Assembly (NCBI GenBank): GCA_009617715.1
Contig: VTFK01000154.1
Span: 868,001-932,000, forward strand
Length of the DNA: 64,000 bases
Reading direction: 5' to 3'
Origin: Plectrocnemia conspersa
Lineage: Eukaryota; Arthropoda; Insecta; Trichoptera; Polycentropodidae
This document shows positions 11,838 to 23,240 of the stretch, one piece after another; position 1 is the first letter of the stretch, and each line of letters opens with the position of its first letter. The notes under the pieces are model-generated. The model had not been told where the DNA came from. It ran no database searches and saw nothing but the letters and a program-made list of their open reading frames with translations. The position numbers were made by a program, and so were the translations under genes.

Positions 11838-12093
11838 TCTAAACAGCACGATATATTATTGGTAAAAGTCGCTAACAAGTAATATGAAAAACCTTGGTTC
11901 TAATCCCACACGAATCTTGGTGTTCCTAGTATTTTTATAGTATCTGGGAAGATCAGAATTATAGATCATTTTATAAATATAATTCCAATCGATCTTCATA
12001 TAATAGGTTCATGATTTTCCTAATCTCACAGATTAATATCGTAATGATTAATTAAAATCAATAATCTATCGTAAAGATTAATTGAAATCAATA
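11838..12093 (+). repeat. tRNA-derived SINE, family A, copy 3 (reference copy)
   Basis: The clearest copy. The head word CAGCACGATATATTATTGG (11844-11862) is followed by the B-box-like GGTTCTAATCC (11896-11906). The body contains CACGAATCTTGGTGTTCC and TAATCTCACAGATTAATATC, and the tail is ATCGTAATGATTAATTAAAA. The tail is then duplicated in tandem with changes (about 12038-12063 and 12064-12093). The copy at 14003-14260 is the same sequence in opposite orientation about 2 kb away. The match to copy 4 over the whole length makes the family call firm; the tRNA origin rests mainly on the B box. Confidence 0.75.
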
Positions 12094-13249
12094 ATAATAT
12101 TACTATGTAAGTTCAGATATTTCGCAAGTGCATTTTCTCTTATTATATTTCAACATTATTTAGCAAAGTATATTATAACAAGATTGCACAACTTGTATTA
12201 TATTAAATTTGAAACCTAATTAAGTTTTATTAGAATAAGCAAAGTTAACGTTGAGTTTATCCATCATCGCGTACATGAAGAATTTTATGAAAAAATATTA
12301 ATTAGAGCATATGTGTATTTATTACGATATGTATATGTACACAAACATGTGTATGCTATCTGTTAAAAAGATAAGCAGTTATAACAGGTTCACAGAGACA
12401 TAATCTTTGATGAATAGATCTGACAAAAAAATGTTCATTTTATATTTTATCTCAATCTTTTGCACGCGTAATTATTAATCTTAATATTGATAGTGTATAT
12501 ACTGATTCTATTACGCTATAAATATAATCACTACGTTTACAATCATAAATGTAAATAAATAAAGTATTGTAAATAATTTATCTAATCTGTAAGCTCTATT
12601 AAATGCTTAAAGTTTTCCGTTTTAATTTATATTTAGGTTTATTTATACTTTTTGTCTATCGAGTCATAATGATCATTGAATATAACAAACAAATAAAGCA
12701 TTATAGCATAATCATGTATCAAAAGACTATTACCAAAATTTATTGATTATTTGATATTTTAGATTTTCAACAAACTTATGCAAAAGCAAATTAATTACTG
12801 AAACAATAAATATAGCGATAAGAAACTTAAGGATTATTAGGTTTAAAAGTATTGACAACAAAAAAACGTGATATCCAAAGAATTATATACAGCGTGTTTA
12901 TCTATTCATGTATACAAAAAATGTCTACAGATCTCTCGATTAAGTTGAGCAATAATTTGAATATGTATAAACCCAAAATTGTAGTTCATAGATATAAAAT
13001 TTAAATATCGCTACTAATACAGAGTAAACTTAACCTCTAATATTTGCTTTGCTATCGAGCAATAATGATTTATTTTAATATAATATATTTATAATATTAG
13101 TAAAGTAATTTTATTATTGTCATTTAAAAAGTACTCTACATTTTTAATGAGTCAAAACGAGCTGTTTTCTCGCTCTTTTGAATAATACACTATGATACTT
13201 GAGTTCATCAGGAGGGAGATAGAGTAATTTAATAATCGTATTATATAAA
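12094..13249. other. AT-rich stretch, nothing recognised
   Basis: Unique AT-rich DNA without supportable ORFs, repeats or motifs. Confidence 0.45.
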
Positions 13250-13550
13250 TAAAATGTGCGGAACACTTCATGGATCGTTAGTTAAATTTGTGGGTAGTCT
13301 CCGCATACAAATGGCAATTCACCGGTACAATGAACGAGCTCAACAGGTTGTCGGCCAAAGTAGGAACCTCTCGTCGGGCGGATAGCACAACTTAACACAT
13401 CATTTTATACAAAAGAAATTGCAAGTTAACATGAATCGGCTGAAATTTATCCGCTACGGCCTACGGGCGCTACGATCGACGCCCGTGAAAGTGCTACAGA
13501 GTAGGTAGCGGGGCTACGAGACACGCAAAATACGAAACGCTCGTACTTTG
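13250..13550. promoter_or_regulatory. GC/CpG-rich block with short hairpin
   Basis: A sharply bounded CpG-rich block. ACGGGCG (13463-13469) and CGCCCGT (13480-13486) form perfect 7-bp arms around a 10-base loop that contains CGATCG. No ORF of note. Putative regulatory element by composition. Confidence 0.35.
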
Positions 13551-14002
13551 TATTATATTTTATAATTGATTATTTTAACGGCTTAGGTAATAATTCATTA
13601 ATACTAAATTAGGTAAAACTGTTTATATTTAAATAAATAATAATAGTATAAATTCATTATTGTAAAAAAATCCTACTAATTAATTAGGTTTACGTTACTT
13701 CATAGGCATTAATAAATATTGCATAATTGATTGAGTTTTTAGTTGGTAAGCTTCTTAGTGCAATTAATTTTAAGCTTAAATGTAAAATAAATAGCAATGT
13801 AGAGGGTGATAAACATATATTTGTTACAAATAACAAGATAAATAACTGCGAAAAACATTTTCTTAGTAAAAAATATATTTTTTTATGACTCATACAACGT
13901 TTTAAAATTGTATACTTAGTTTATCAAATATTGATATGTCATATAAATATTCTTAAAGAACTGAATATGCGCAATATTAAAAAATTTTCAATTCATAATA
14001 TG
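13551..14002. other. AT-rich spacer, nothing recognised
   Basis: The 67-codon minus-strand frame at 13690-13893 is Leu/Phe/Ser-rich and treated as chance. Confidence 0.4.
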
Positions 14003-14260
14003 TACAATATAGCTTGATTTTAATTAATCATTACGATAGTAATCCGTGAGATTAGGAAAATCCAGAACCTATTATATGATGATCGATTAGAATTATATTC
14101 ATATAGTGATCAATAATTCGGATCTCCCTGGATACTATAATATAAAAATTATAGGAACACCAAGGTCCATATGGGATTAGAACCAAGGTTTTTCATATCA
14201 ATTGTTAGCTACTTATCCCAATTATATATCGTGCTGCTTATTTAAGTGATACTTCTTATT
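14003..14260 (-). repeat. tRNA-derived SINE, family A, copy 4
   Basis: A full-length minus-strand copy. It aligns end to end with copy 3 when reversed: GGTTCTAATCC (reverse complement of 14174-14184), CTTGGTGTTCCTA, TAATTCTAATCGATC and the tail AATGATTAATTAAAATCAAG. The head CAGCACGATATATAATTGG is also shared. The two copies form an inverted pair that could fold in a transcript spanning both. Confidence 0.75.
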
Positions 14261-14959
14261 GTTCAATACCCAAAATAGACAATCAAACATGATTATCATG
14301 AAGATTATTTGACTATTATTTATAAAAATAATGGAAATAATATCATTATACTATTATCAAACCAATTAATTTAAAATTAACAACTAAATTCATATTTAAT
14401 AGATACTATCCATGGTGTTGTTTTGAATACAGATATTTTTTGTTGTAGGAAATTTTTATTATTATAAAATATATAACATTGTTTGACTTTAAGTTTGATT
14501 CTAATTATATGAGTTATTACTATAATACAACATTTTTATTCACATATTAGCTTACTACATAATAATCATCATTTTGCAGTAAAAACTGGCCAGTGATTTT
14601 ACAAATGAGTTGTGTCAAAGCGCGCTGGCTTTGCCGCAATGTTTTGTTTGATGCGTCTATGTATATACAAATAAGATTTAATTCCATACGTCGTAAAAAA
14701 TCACTAGAGTAGATATATAATCGTCTGTAGACTAGATTTAATTACTTAGGATTTTTGATTGCGTTACATATATTATATATAAATATATTATACATGCTAA
14801 TAATATTTATTATAGTTTATATTAAAATAAAAATTAGCTTTTCGTTCACGTTCAGTACTAGTGACCCAACCTTCCTTTTATGTTAATAGAATTATTTAGA
14901 ATATCCAATTATTCGATTATATTTTAAATGCAAATTTTAATTGCAGTACACAAAACGTT
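14261..14959. other. AT-rich spacer, nothing recognised
   Basis: Unique AT-rich DNA; no feature supported. Confidence 0.4.
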
Positions 14960-15560
14960 TGCGAAGGATTTGTGGATACGATGGGCGGTCGTTTAAAGGG
15001 TAACGTCTAACCTTAATACGGTTTGATTTTATTGGCGAACGCCCCGCAATAGTTGGCACTGTTATAGCAGCGCGTATGAAAATTACGTCTGAGCTTATTT
15101 TAATTTAACAAGGGCTTAGGCCTATATGCAGGCATAATAGGTCTGAGCCGGAGGTAGCCCTCCATGTTTTGTTAGTTAAAACATTATCAAAATTAAGCAC
15201 GCCCCAAAACCCCCGGGGCAAATATTGCTCATGTGTCCATACTCATCATCTATTCAAAACTCAAACATCCTAAGTAGATAATCCTCACACGGCCGGCGGG
15301 CGCCCCCTGCGAGATCCAGATTACCTTATCGCCTATTATTCTGCACATATACACATTGAACCACCCCTGATGGGTAGCTGGCTTTATTAAATAAGTACGC
15401 CATTCGGTGGCCTAACGATAGGCCGGGGTCATGCACGAACCGTATTGAGACGTTATTCTAATTTATTCTTGGACACGCTCGCCAACCGAGTTTCGCGATA
15501 CCTATGGTCAATGTCAACAGACTAAGGTGGCTCAGTTGGAAAGAGGGATATTGGAGAATA
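14960..15560. promoter_or_regulatory. GC/CpG-rich block with a compact stem-loop
   Basis: A block with TTTATTGGCGAACGCCCCGC near 15030 and a stem-loop at 15113-15149, in which GGCTTAGGCCTATATGC pairs with GCATAATAGGTCTGAGCC around a 2-base loop, with one bulge and a few G-T or mismatched pairs. GCCCC and GGGGC flank AAAACCCCC near 15201-15219. No ORF. Likely regulatory, by inference. Confidence 0.35.
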
Positions 15561-15750
15561 AACCGCTTGTTTATAAATAACAACAGAATTTAAGATTATT
15601 TTTATGTGCTTAGGAATGCGAAGCGTGTGGTTCTCTTCTTTTTTTACAACATTAAGTTGCAACCTTAAATACAATACGAGTGAGAGCTAGAACCAACTAT
15701 ACCATATTTGCGTTAACACAGTCAGTTCAATAGCTATCCATTTCATCATT

Positions 15751-15994
15751 ATTCATGATTTAGAAAGAGATGGCAAGTTTATGTTTACGCTTCTAATGTT
15801 AACTCTAAAGCACACGATACAGTTATACATCGATAAATATAAAAAATATAGTAATGATTTTAATTTCTATAATTTTTTTCAAAATATAAACCGGATTAAT
15901 GATAAGTATATCGAGCGTATATCCGTGTCGTGTGCTTTAGAGCTAATAATAGCAGCCTAAACCCAAACTTTCCATCTCTTTCTTAAATATGAAT
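15751..15994. mobile_element. MITE-like element with about 75-bp inverted repeats
   Basis: The left arm (about 15751-15825) and the right arm (about 15920-15994) are reverse complements over most of their length. Shared words include AGAAAGAGATGG, AAGTTT and CTCTAAAGCACACGA. The centre is about 90 AT-rich bases with no ORF. This is the shape of a non-autonomous DNA transposon. The arms are diverged and no clean target duplication was seen, so the superfamily is not assigned. Confidence 0.65.
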
Positions 15995-17109
15995 AAATAA
16001 TTGATATAGAATTCGTTTATGTTTCTAGTAAATTTTTCTTTTTCGAAAATATAATACCGATTACTAAGCAATTATAAAACACAATTGTAGATTAGTCTGT
16101 AAAGACAATCATATTTACCACCCAGTTGTTCCCATTTTTGTTTTTGCGAAATTCATATTTTTATCATTAGGTTATCAATTACATCTATAAATATAACTGC
16201 TAATAACCATTAAACAGAACAATAAAAATTTAGGAAATTACTCATTTTTGCAGTTCTGAACTTTCTCAATATCTGCTATCGATTTTTTTATATATATTAA
16301 ATCGGTATGAGTACTGTTTAATCTTAAGCTTTGTCTAAAGTAATTTAATATGGTCATATTAATTGTTTATAGTCCTTTCGCAGCATATATAACTTATATA
16401 AATCTTCATACTGTTTAGATATAATAGTAATAATTATATTGAAATATATGTATGTATATGAACCTGTAGGTATATTTATTCAAACTGTATTTTTTTACAA
16501 ATATATATGAATGTTCTAATATTTCAATTAATAATCAATATTCAAATAGTTACAAATAACAAATATTTAAAACTCTACTCTTACTTAAACTAAAACTACC
16601 CTTAATTAGTAAAAAAAGAAGCATATAATTAAAACGTTCTTTTAATTTCCCATTGACATTTTTTCGTTAAGTATATATGTTATATTTGTGTACTATTTCT
16701 AAAGAACCATATTATGATTTACTTAATTTAGTAATATAATAGAAAAAATGTCACTTAAGAACAAATTACATCTGTATTTGCATTACATCTCGTCAATAAT
16801 TTATCACAATAAATGCTCTATGTTAATATTTCTTAGAACGTTGTATAAATCAAAATACAAATATTTAGTGCAAACTTTGATATTTTGCTCGTAGACGTTA
16901 AATTGTGTTTGTCATGCATATATTTGTATTGTTATTTGTAAGGAGTCAACACAATTAAATCTTGATCTCAAGATCTTATTTCATTGTTCTTAATAACCTG
17001 TTTTATATAAATAATGACAATAATTCAATACTTTATGCTAGTAGATGATAATTACAAATCAATAAATGTCTAGGAATAAGGTATTCAAGTATGTCATGTT
17101 TATGTAAAG
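15995..17109. other. AT-rich stretch, nothing recognised
   Basis: Unique AT-rich DNA without supportable features. Confidence 0.45.
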
Positions 17110-17640
17110 TATATGTACCTATGTATGTGTGTCAACTTACAAGTGTATATTGTGTCAATGCGTTTCGTTCTCGTAACCGGTGCACTCGAGCGAAGTAAAT
17201 TCGCAGTTAGGCCGGTGGACCCTTCAGTAAGCTTCCCGTTCTCATCTCAAACCCTCAAAGCCACCTCCACTCAGAACCTTCGCCCCCTCTCCTCCTTCAC
17301 CCACTCGCCTTGTCCCGCACACTTGGGTCTGCGTCCAAAACGCCCTCAATGGTCCTCCCCAGCCTCCCGAGCGCCTTGGACATACCTGGCACTGTCGCAA
17401 AAGCTTTTACCACTACCATAAGTGCATTGGTTGTTGTGTTGCCCCGCCCGACATTTAGAAACGGTGTGCCCACCGACAAAAATGTAATACGTCCGAAATG
17501 TATTTGCAAAACACTTAAAGAAATGAAACTCCGCGTATGACCCGAAGTGGAGCGGACGTAATGCGATAATAGTAAGATATAAAATTGTAAATGTGCGGCG
17601 AGCAGCTAAGATTTTATACTGGAGCCGCATGCGAGTCGGT
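17110..17640. promoter_or_regulatory. Pyrimidine-rich and CpG-rich block
   Basis: Bases 17215-17420 of the plus strand are strongly C/T-rich, with repeated CCTC and CCAC. Overlapping frames on both strands (17113-17421 and 17310-17540 plus; 17297-17509 and 17346-17630 minus) are all low-complexity Ser/Pro/Leu or Arg/Gly products of this bias. No gene is called. Confidence 0.3.
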
Positions 17641-18080
17641 TTGCTTTTGTTTGTTGGAAATTTATGAGTTTAAGATTATTCAAAATGTTCATGTTTCTTA
17701 TTTTCAAAGTCTTTTAAAAATAGGGTTGTAAAGTGTATACTGAAAAATGTATAATACAGAAAGCTTTTGCAGATAAAAATATGTGTTTAATATACAATTT
17801 ATTTAGATCAATCTTAAAACACATTTATCACACATTTTATTCATCTACTGATATTTTTTCTAATGTGAATATAGAGATCAGTATATACATATACACATGC
17901 CTTTTTTTTTAAAAAAAAAAGGTGCTAGAACTCACTTTTTGTCAAGCATTTTACTAAAAAAACATCATTAAAATTAATATAAAGCAACTTTTCCTATGCC
18001 ACGAAGCGCATAGCAGCGCGAGATTCAATAATTTTTAAATTTACTTATATAAGAGTATTGGTCAAAGTATATTCAAATCG

Positions 18081-18301
18081 AATTTTGGTCGATAGGAGGG
18101 CACTAAAATAATTATCTCTTCTCAGAAGTCAAAAATTCACGTCAAAAGCAATAAAATCGTGTTCGCGTCGTCGCAGTGGGAACGCTCGGTAACGAGCGTT
18201 CTCACTGAGATGGCGACAACACAATTTTATTGCTTTTGACGTGGATTTTTGACTTTTAAGAAGGGATAATTGTTTTTTGCGCTCTCCTATTGGTCAAAAT
18301 T
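18081..18301. mobile_element. Palindromic foldback/MITE element, 221 bp
   Basis: The element is one long imperfect palindrome centred at 18190/18191, where AACGCTCG and CGAGCGTT flank GTAA. It runs out through TTTTATTGCTTTTGACGT and GTCAAAAAT to ends reading AATTTTGGTC and, inverted, AATTTTGACC. Nearly the whole length pairs with itself, so a transcript would form a long hairpin. The middle is CpG-rich. No target duplication is clear. Related copies elsewhere in the genome are expected but cannot be checked here. Unique AT-rich DNA at 17641-18080 precedes it. Confidence 0.7.
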
Positions 18302-19084
18302 AGGTTTAGATGTTTTTAATTTGATTCTTACTTATTTAAAATCGTAATATTGTAAAAAAAGTCGTAAATTAAATTGTAGCTTCTTATCTTTCCATATTTT
18401 GTATCCATACTTTACATAGCTTCTTATCATGCCAATATTTCCATATTTTCTGTTGTCGGTCTGCGATTGAGAATAACTGAAATTTTCTTTCATTTTTAAA
18501 CTTTAGGTTAAAATTTTACACTTAAAATAAAGTAAAATGAAAATATTTACGTCATACTTACGTAAAAATAAAGAAAAAAAATTTTACACAGATTGTCAAT
18601 GTTTTTTAAGCATTAAAAATAGTGTAAAAAATGGTGCCGGAACGCCGTTCCACCGCGTTACAAAACAAAAAAAGCCCCGCATGTCCACTTTATTTTAAAT
18701 TATTTCTTTGTTAAATATTCGTTTTGAAGTCGAAATATCGATTAGTCACTTAGAACTCGCATTTTTAAGGTAGTATATATTTCTATGAAATATGGATTAA
18801 ATTAGGAGAACTGTCAGAATTTATCTGTTATTTTTTGTGGTAATAAAAGTTTATTATTGAGCTAAAGACAGCTTTTACCTATCATATGGAGGTAAACATA
18901 GGTTTAATATTTGAAAAAATATTATTTAATTTGCATTTTAATTTTTGTGAAAGCTAATTTAAGACATTAGTAATATACTCTATATAGGTTAATGATATTA
19001 AAAGTATAATAATACATCCCGATGTTACAAAAATGATAGTATACACAAATTAATATCCATAAAAATGTTTGTATAGTGATAGGT
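18302..19084. other. AT-rich spacer
   Basis: Unique AT-rich DNA. The only GC-rich word, GGTGCCGGAACGCCGTTCC near 18632, contains GGAAC and GTTCC around GCC. Confidence 0.4.
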
Positions 19085-19960
19085 TACTCTACTTTGGTTG
19101 GTTTATGAATGTGTGATACAAAAACGGACTGTAAATCAATTTAGGGTCAAATTTAGGCCAGGGTCTACGAAGCACTCTTCCTGCTCGTGTATAGTGTGGG
19201 GCAGGTGTTTGCAGAACGGGTCCCGCGTCACATCCTATCATCGATCGTTGGGTAAACAGGCGACCATTAGGGACAAACATTGCCTTCCATTAACATACAG
19301 ATTGAGTTGTTTCTGCAACGCCTGGTACCTCGCACCACTGCCTCTTCACTGTTTGGCTTACGCGATCAAATATTATATTTCATACTCGGTCAGCATCGCA
19401 TCGACTTAATCATCGTAACAAATCGATTGTCACTATTATTCCATCGGCATCGGCTTAAAATTTCTCTAAATACAATTCGCTAGTAGATTTATTTCTCAAT
19501 ATTTCACATCACGTCTGCGAACATTGACCAATTGAAAAACAATAAAGCAGCGTTTGCTTAGCGGAAAATTACATCGGACACGGAGTATATTGGAAAATGT
19601 CAGTTGTGGCATGTAATAATAGTCTTTTCTTAATACGATTGAGTGGTTCAGAAATATTGTTTGCTGTATAAACTCTATGGAGCGGCGGTATTTGGTATTT
19701 TCGTCTAGGGGTCCACTCGTGCGCTATTATCGGAGACGGGATAAGGGCGGTTCCAGGTCTTCCAAAGTATCCTTGAAAATTTGATGGTTTACATACTTTG
19801 CGGTAGTAAAGTGGCTCGGGTGCAATTCAAGCAGCTTTGGCATGTTAAACGCGAAATTGCCGGTCTGCGGTCTACAGACCAAAGCCCTAAACCAGATTTC
19901 AATTTGTCTAAATGCTCATCGTTTTACAAGAAGCGCTAACTTTGCTTTTGTTATATAATT
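19085..19960. promoter_or_regulatory. GC/CpG-rich block, putative regulatory element
   Basis: About 0.9 kb of moderately GC-rich DNA. ORFs of 63-103 codons overlap on both strands at 19089-19483 and lack domains. Words such as TCATCGATCG and AACAAATCGATTGTCA recur. Function is inferred from composition and from the shared block pattern. Confidence 0.3.
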
Positions 19961-22479
19961 AGATAAGCGCGTTATAACTACGCTTCACATATAAGATAGG
20001 TGTCGTTTGGTAGCGTGATTCAACGAATCAAACATTTTTAACTACAAGCTACATTATTAGTAAATATGCCATCCGAATTCATTGCATCTTTATATATGGA
20101 AGTATGTATATTATAGAAAAAATGAACCTCTTTAAGCAAGAAAATTAATATTTACGAACGTGTGTAGCATGTGTGGTTCGCCAATCAAACCGTATATTTT
20201 TATTAAGCGTTTATAGTGTAATAAATTAAACCATTTGGGTTAACCATAAAACTAATTAAAGTGATATATAAAAATCGTAAATTTGTTACGATAGACGTAA
20301 AAATCTATACCTAACCATGAATGTTCCAAGTGTATTTTATTCTTATTTATTTCATCATTATTAATTATAATTAAAATGTATTTACTTCAATAGAAATCTA
20401 ATTTATAACTAAAATACATATAATAAAGATTTTTTGCTTTAAAAATAATGTTTAATTTAATGCTACTTTTGTACGTTTTGTTAATTTTTAAAACTGAATA
20501 TATTACCTAAACTTAAATTTTAGATTAACGATTCATTATTTTATAATAAAACCTAATAAAATATTGTTTTTTCAGTTTAGTCTATTTTTAGAATATTAAC
20601 GAGTCTGTAATTACTATTTTTTAAAGAAACACATGATAATACATAACATATTTTACAAGTACTATAATTTTAAATTACAAAAATATTATTTGTACAGTTA
20701 ACAGTGAATATAAATCATATTATTTTTTGATTTTTTGAGTGAATAATATTTTTACAGAAAAAATATTGTAAAAAAGTATTTAAATTAGTACCTATTAATC
20801 ACAGTAATAAAATATCAACATATTTATAATAAGTTAAATTGAAGTATGACTAAACTTTTTAAGATTAGTGCAATCACGATTTTCTTTAAATTATCTACTA
20901 TAGTTAAAAAATATATTTAGTATTAGTAGAAATAAAAATTACATTCAAATATCAGTTTTAAATATATTAATGTACAATAAATATTATTAAGATAATGCCA
21001 CAATATTTAAGAAGCATTTTATGTTCGAGCTCATTTATAATCCATTTATTTATTATTTATTTATTGATGTTGAAAATTTTTGGCTTTTGATAATGCTTGT
21101 TATGCTGTGATTCTTCATAAATTATTAAATTTATGGGTTTTCTATTTTTTTAAATCATATTTTTAAATTTTTCGGCAATATATTTAAGTCACATAAAAAC
21201 ATTGTCACATCATAATTCATTAAGGTTTTATTATCAGCCCATAAGCTTTTTTCTGTCTGTTATTTTTAATTCGCCAATGACCTTAACCAAAAATCTGTTA
21301 CTATTTTTATGAAATACAAAGCAGTTTTATTAGTAATATAAAGGCAACATAGTACTATATGACATTTTTATTTTTTCTTAAAAGCAATAGATGTGATGCT
21401 AATACCGCTTATACTTTAGTATTTGAGAGATTTGCAGTGTACAGCAAAAATAACACAGGCCCGAGCACCCTTTTCTAAGGAACGCCTAAATTTATAGGAA
21501 AGAGTGATGTTATTTCTTTACCACACTTTACCAAAAAATACATATTGTTGATGTACGATTTTAGTACCACTAAAATATGATGAAGCAGGTTTATTTTTAT
21601 TTTGTATATTAAGCCCTCGTGTCAAATCTTATTAAAAGCCTATGTAATGTTCAAAAATGACGCAGAACATATTTGTTTCTTATTCCAGATTCTTAGATAT
21701 TTTGTTAAAAATTTAGTTTATCTGCTTAATCGTCGAGTGATTCTCGCTAAAGCAAAATTTTCAGTTAGAGATAAGGTTTTGTTGCTAAAGTATTGCTTTC
21801 AATCTTTGAAGAAAAAGTTTTTCGAAGATATTTGATAAGTTCGGGTGCAGACTAATTGCCTGTAGAGCTCTGGTTTGATCGTTTCGATATTTCGTTAATT
21901 AAAATGGTAATAAATATAAATGTAATATATTTCATACCTTTTTATTTTTTTAATTAGGTCATTAGAGAATATAAATATATATAGACATACATGTTTATAA
22001 AGAAATATACATATTTTTACTATCCAAAAAAAATATAAGGTATGGTGGGATATGATTCTCTCGAGTCGTGTCGACAAGCGTACTTGGGAAAGCACTTACT
22101 TTGTGATCTTTAAAATCCTTAATTAAATCAAATATTTTAAATGCCAACAATTGTATATGCAATATTTTTTGTTCTTTTAAATACACGAAAAAACATACAC
22201 AGCTATTTGAATAAAATACTTAAATTTCAACGTTGCTATGACTAAAGCTGTAATGAAACACTGTAATGTTACGCAGAAACGACAATGTGGCAAACCAAGT
22301 AAAACGCTTTTCTTTTTACTAGCCTTGTGTTTTTACTTTTCGAATAACCCTCGTATTTACATTAATAATTTATAATGCTTTTATAGTATTACACATATTA
22401 TTTCATTGATGTGTTCATAAATTCTTAATAAAAATCACAAAACCTGATATTAAGAACTTAAATTAAATAAAAAAAAAAA
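19961..22479. other. AT-rich desert, about 2.5 kb
   Basis: Almost uniformly AT-rich. Chance ORFs at 21602-21835 (plus) and 21895-22186 (minus) have Lys/Leu/Phe/Ile-biased composition and no motif. Nothing else is supported. Confidence 0.5.
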
Positions 22480-23240
22480 ATTACAATCACCCACAGAGTT
22501 GCTAACAGAATATCATGACCTATTCAAACAATCACCCACACACTTCCACCCTATGCAGTGTTGCAAATATTTTCAAGATAACTATTGTCTTCGCGGCATA
22601 AATGAGATTCCCCTCTTCAAGTTTATTGTCCCTTGAAGTCGATACGCAGAGTTGTTGCGGGCATCCCGGCATTTCGATATTAAATCTTTGGAATTTTGCC
22701 CTTGCCTCATATGATAAAGAATTTTCTAAGAATACACCAGCCGCGCGAAAGAATTCCTTCTGTCGCGCGTACGCGGTATATGAATTCTTCATTAGTACAT
22801 ATGGACGTACTTTTTATTATAATCTATAATCGGAGTAAACACTAAGCTTCATAAAATCAATTAAACTGGATAAGATGACATTATGATTTTTAAACGTTTT
22901 ACTTGTTTTAAAATATGTATATTATAGCGTCTAAACCCTAATATTTGCATATTTTACACATTTTTGGAGGCGTCAGAAGCGTCGAAACAATGATGTCTGT
23001 GTCGCGACAAATGAAATTGTATCCGCTGGAAAGGGTAGTTTACACCATTTTAACCTGGATGCAGAGGCACAACTGCAGTTTAATATGTAAACTGCATCTG
23101 ACATTCATTGGATTTGTTTCCCGACTCTTTCGGCTCTTCTGACAGTCATCAAGAGTGACATCACCGCCGTCAGTCAGCCGGATTATCTGATTGGAGAGCT
23201 ATTAAGGGTGACGTCGCTCAAATGCTAAACCAATTGGAAC
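22480..23240. promoter_or_regulatory. GC-richer block with direct repeat and palindrome
   Basis: ACAATCACCCACA occurs twice, at 22483-22495 and 22528-22540. TGCAGTTTA (23074-23082) and TAAACTGCA (23088-23096) form a perfect hairpin with loop ATATG. An upstream GATGCAG (23058-23064) can pair instead with CTGCATC (23092-23098), giving two exclusive folds. Open frames at 22532-22829 on both strands are composition-driven. Confidence 0.3.
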
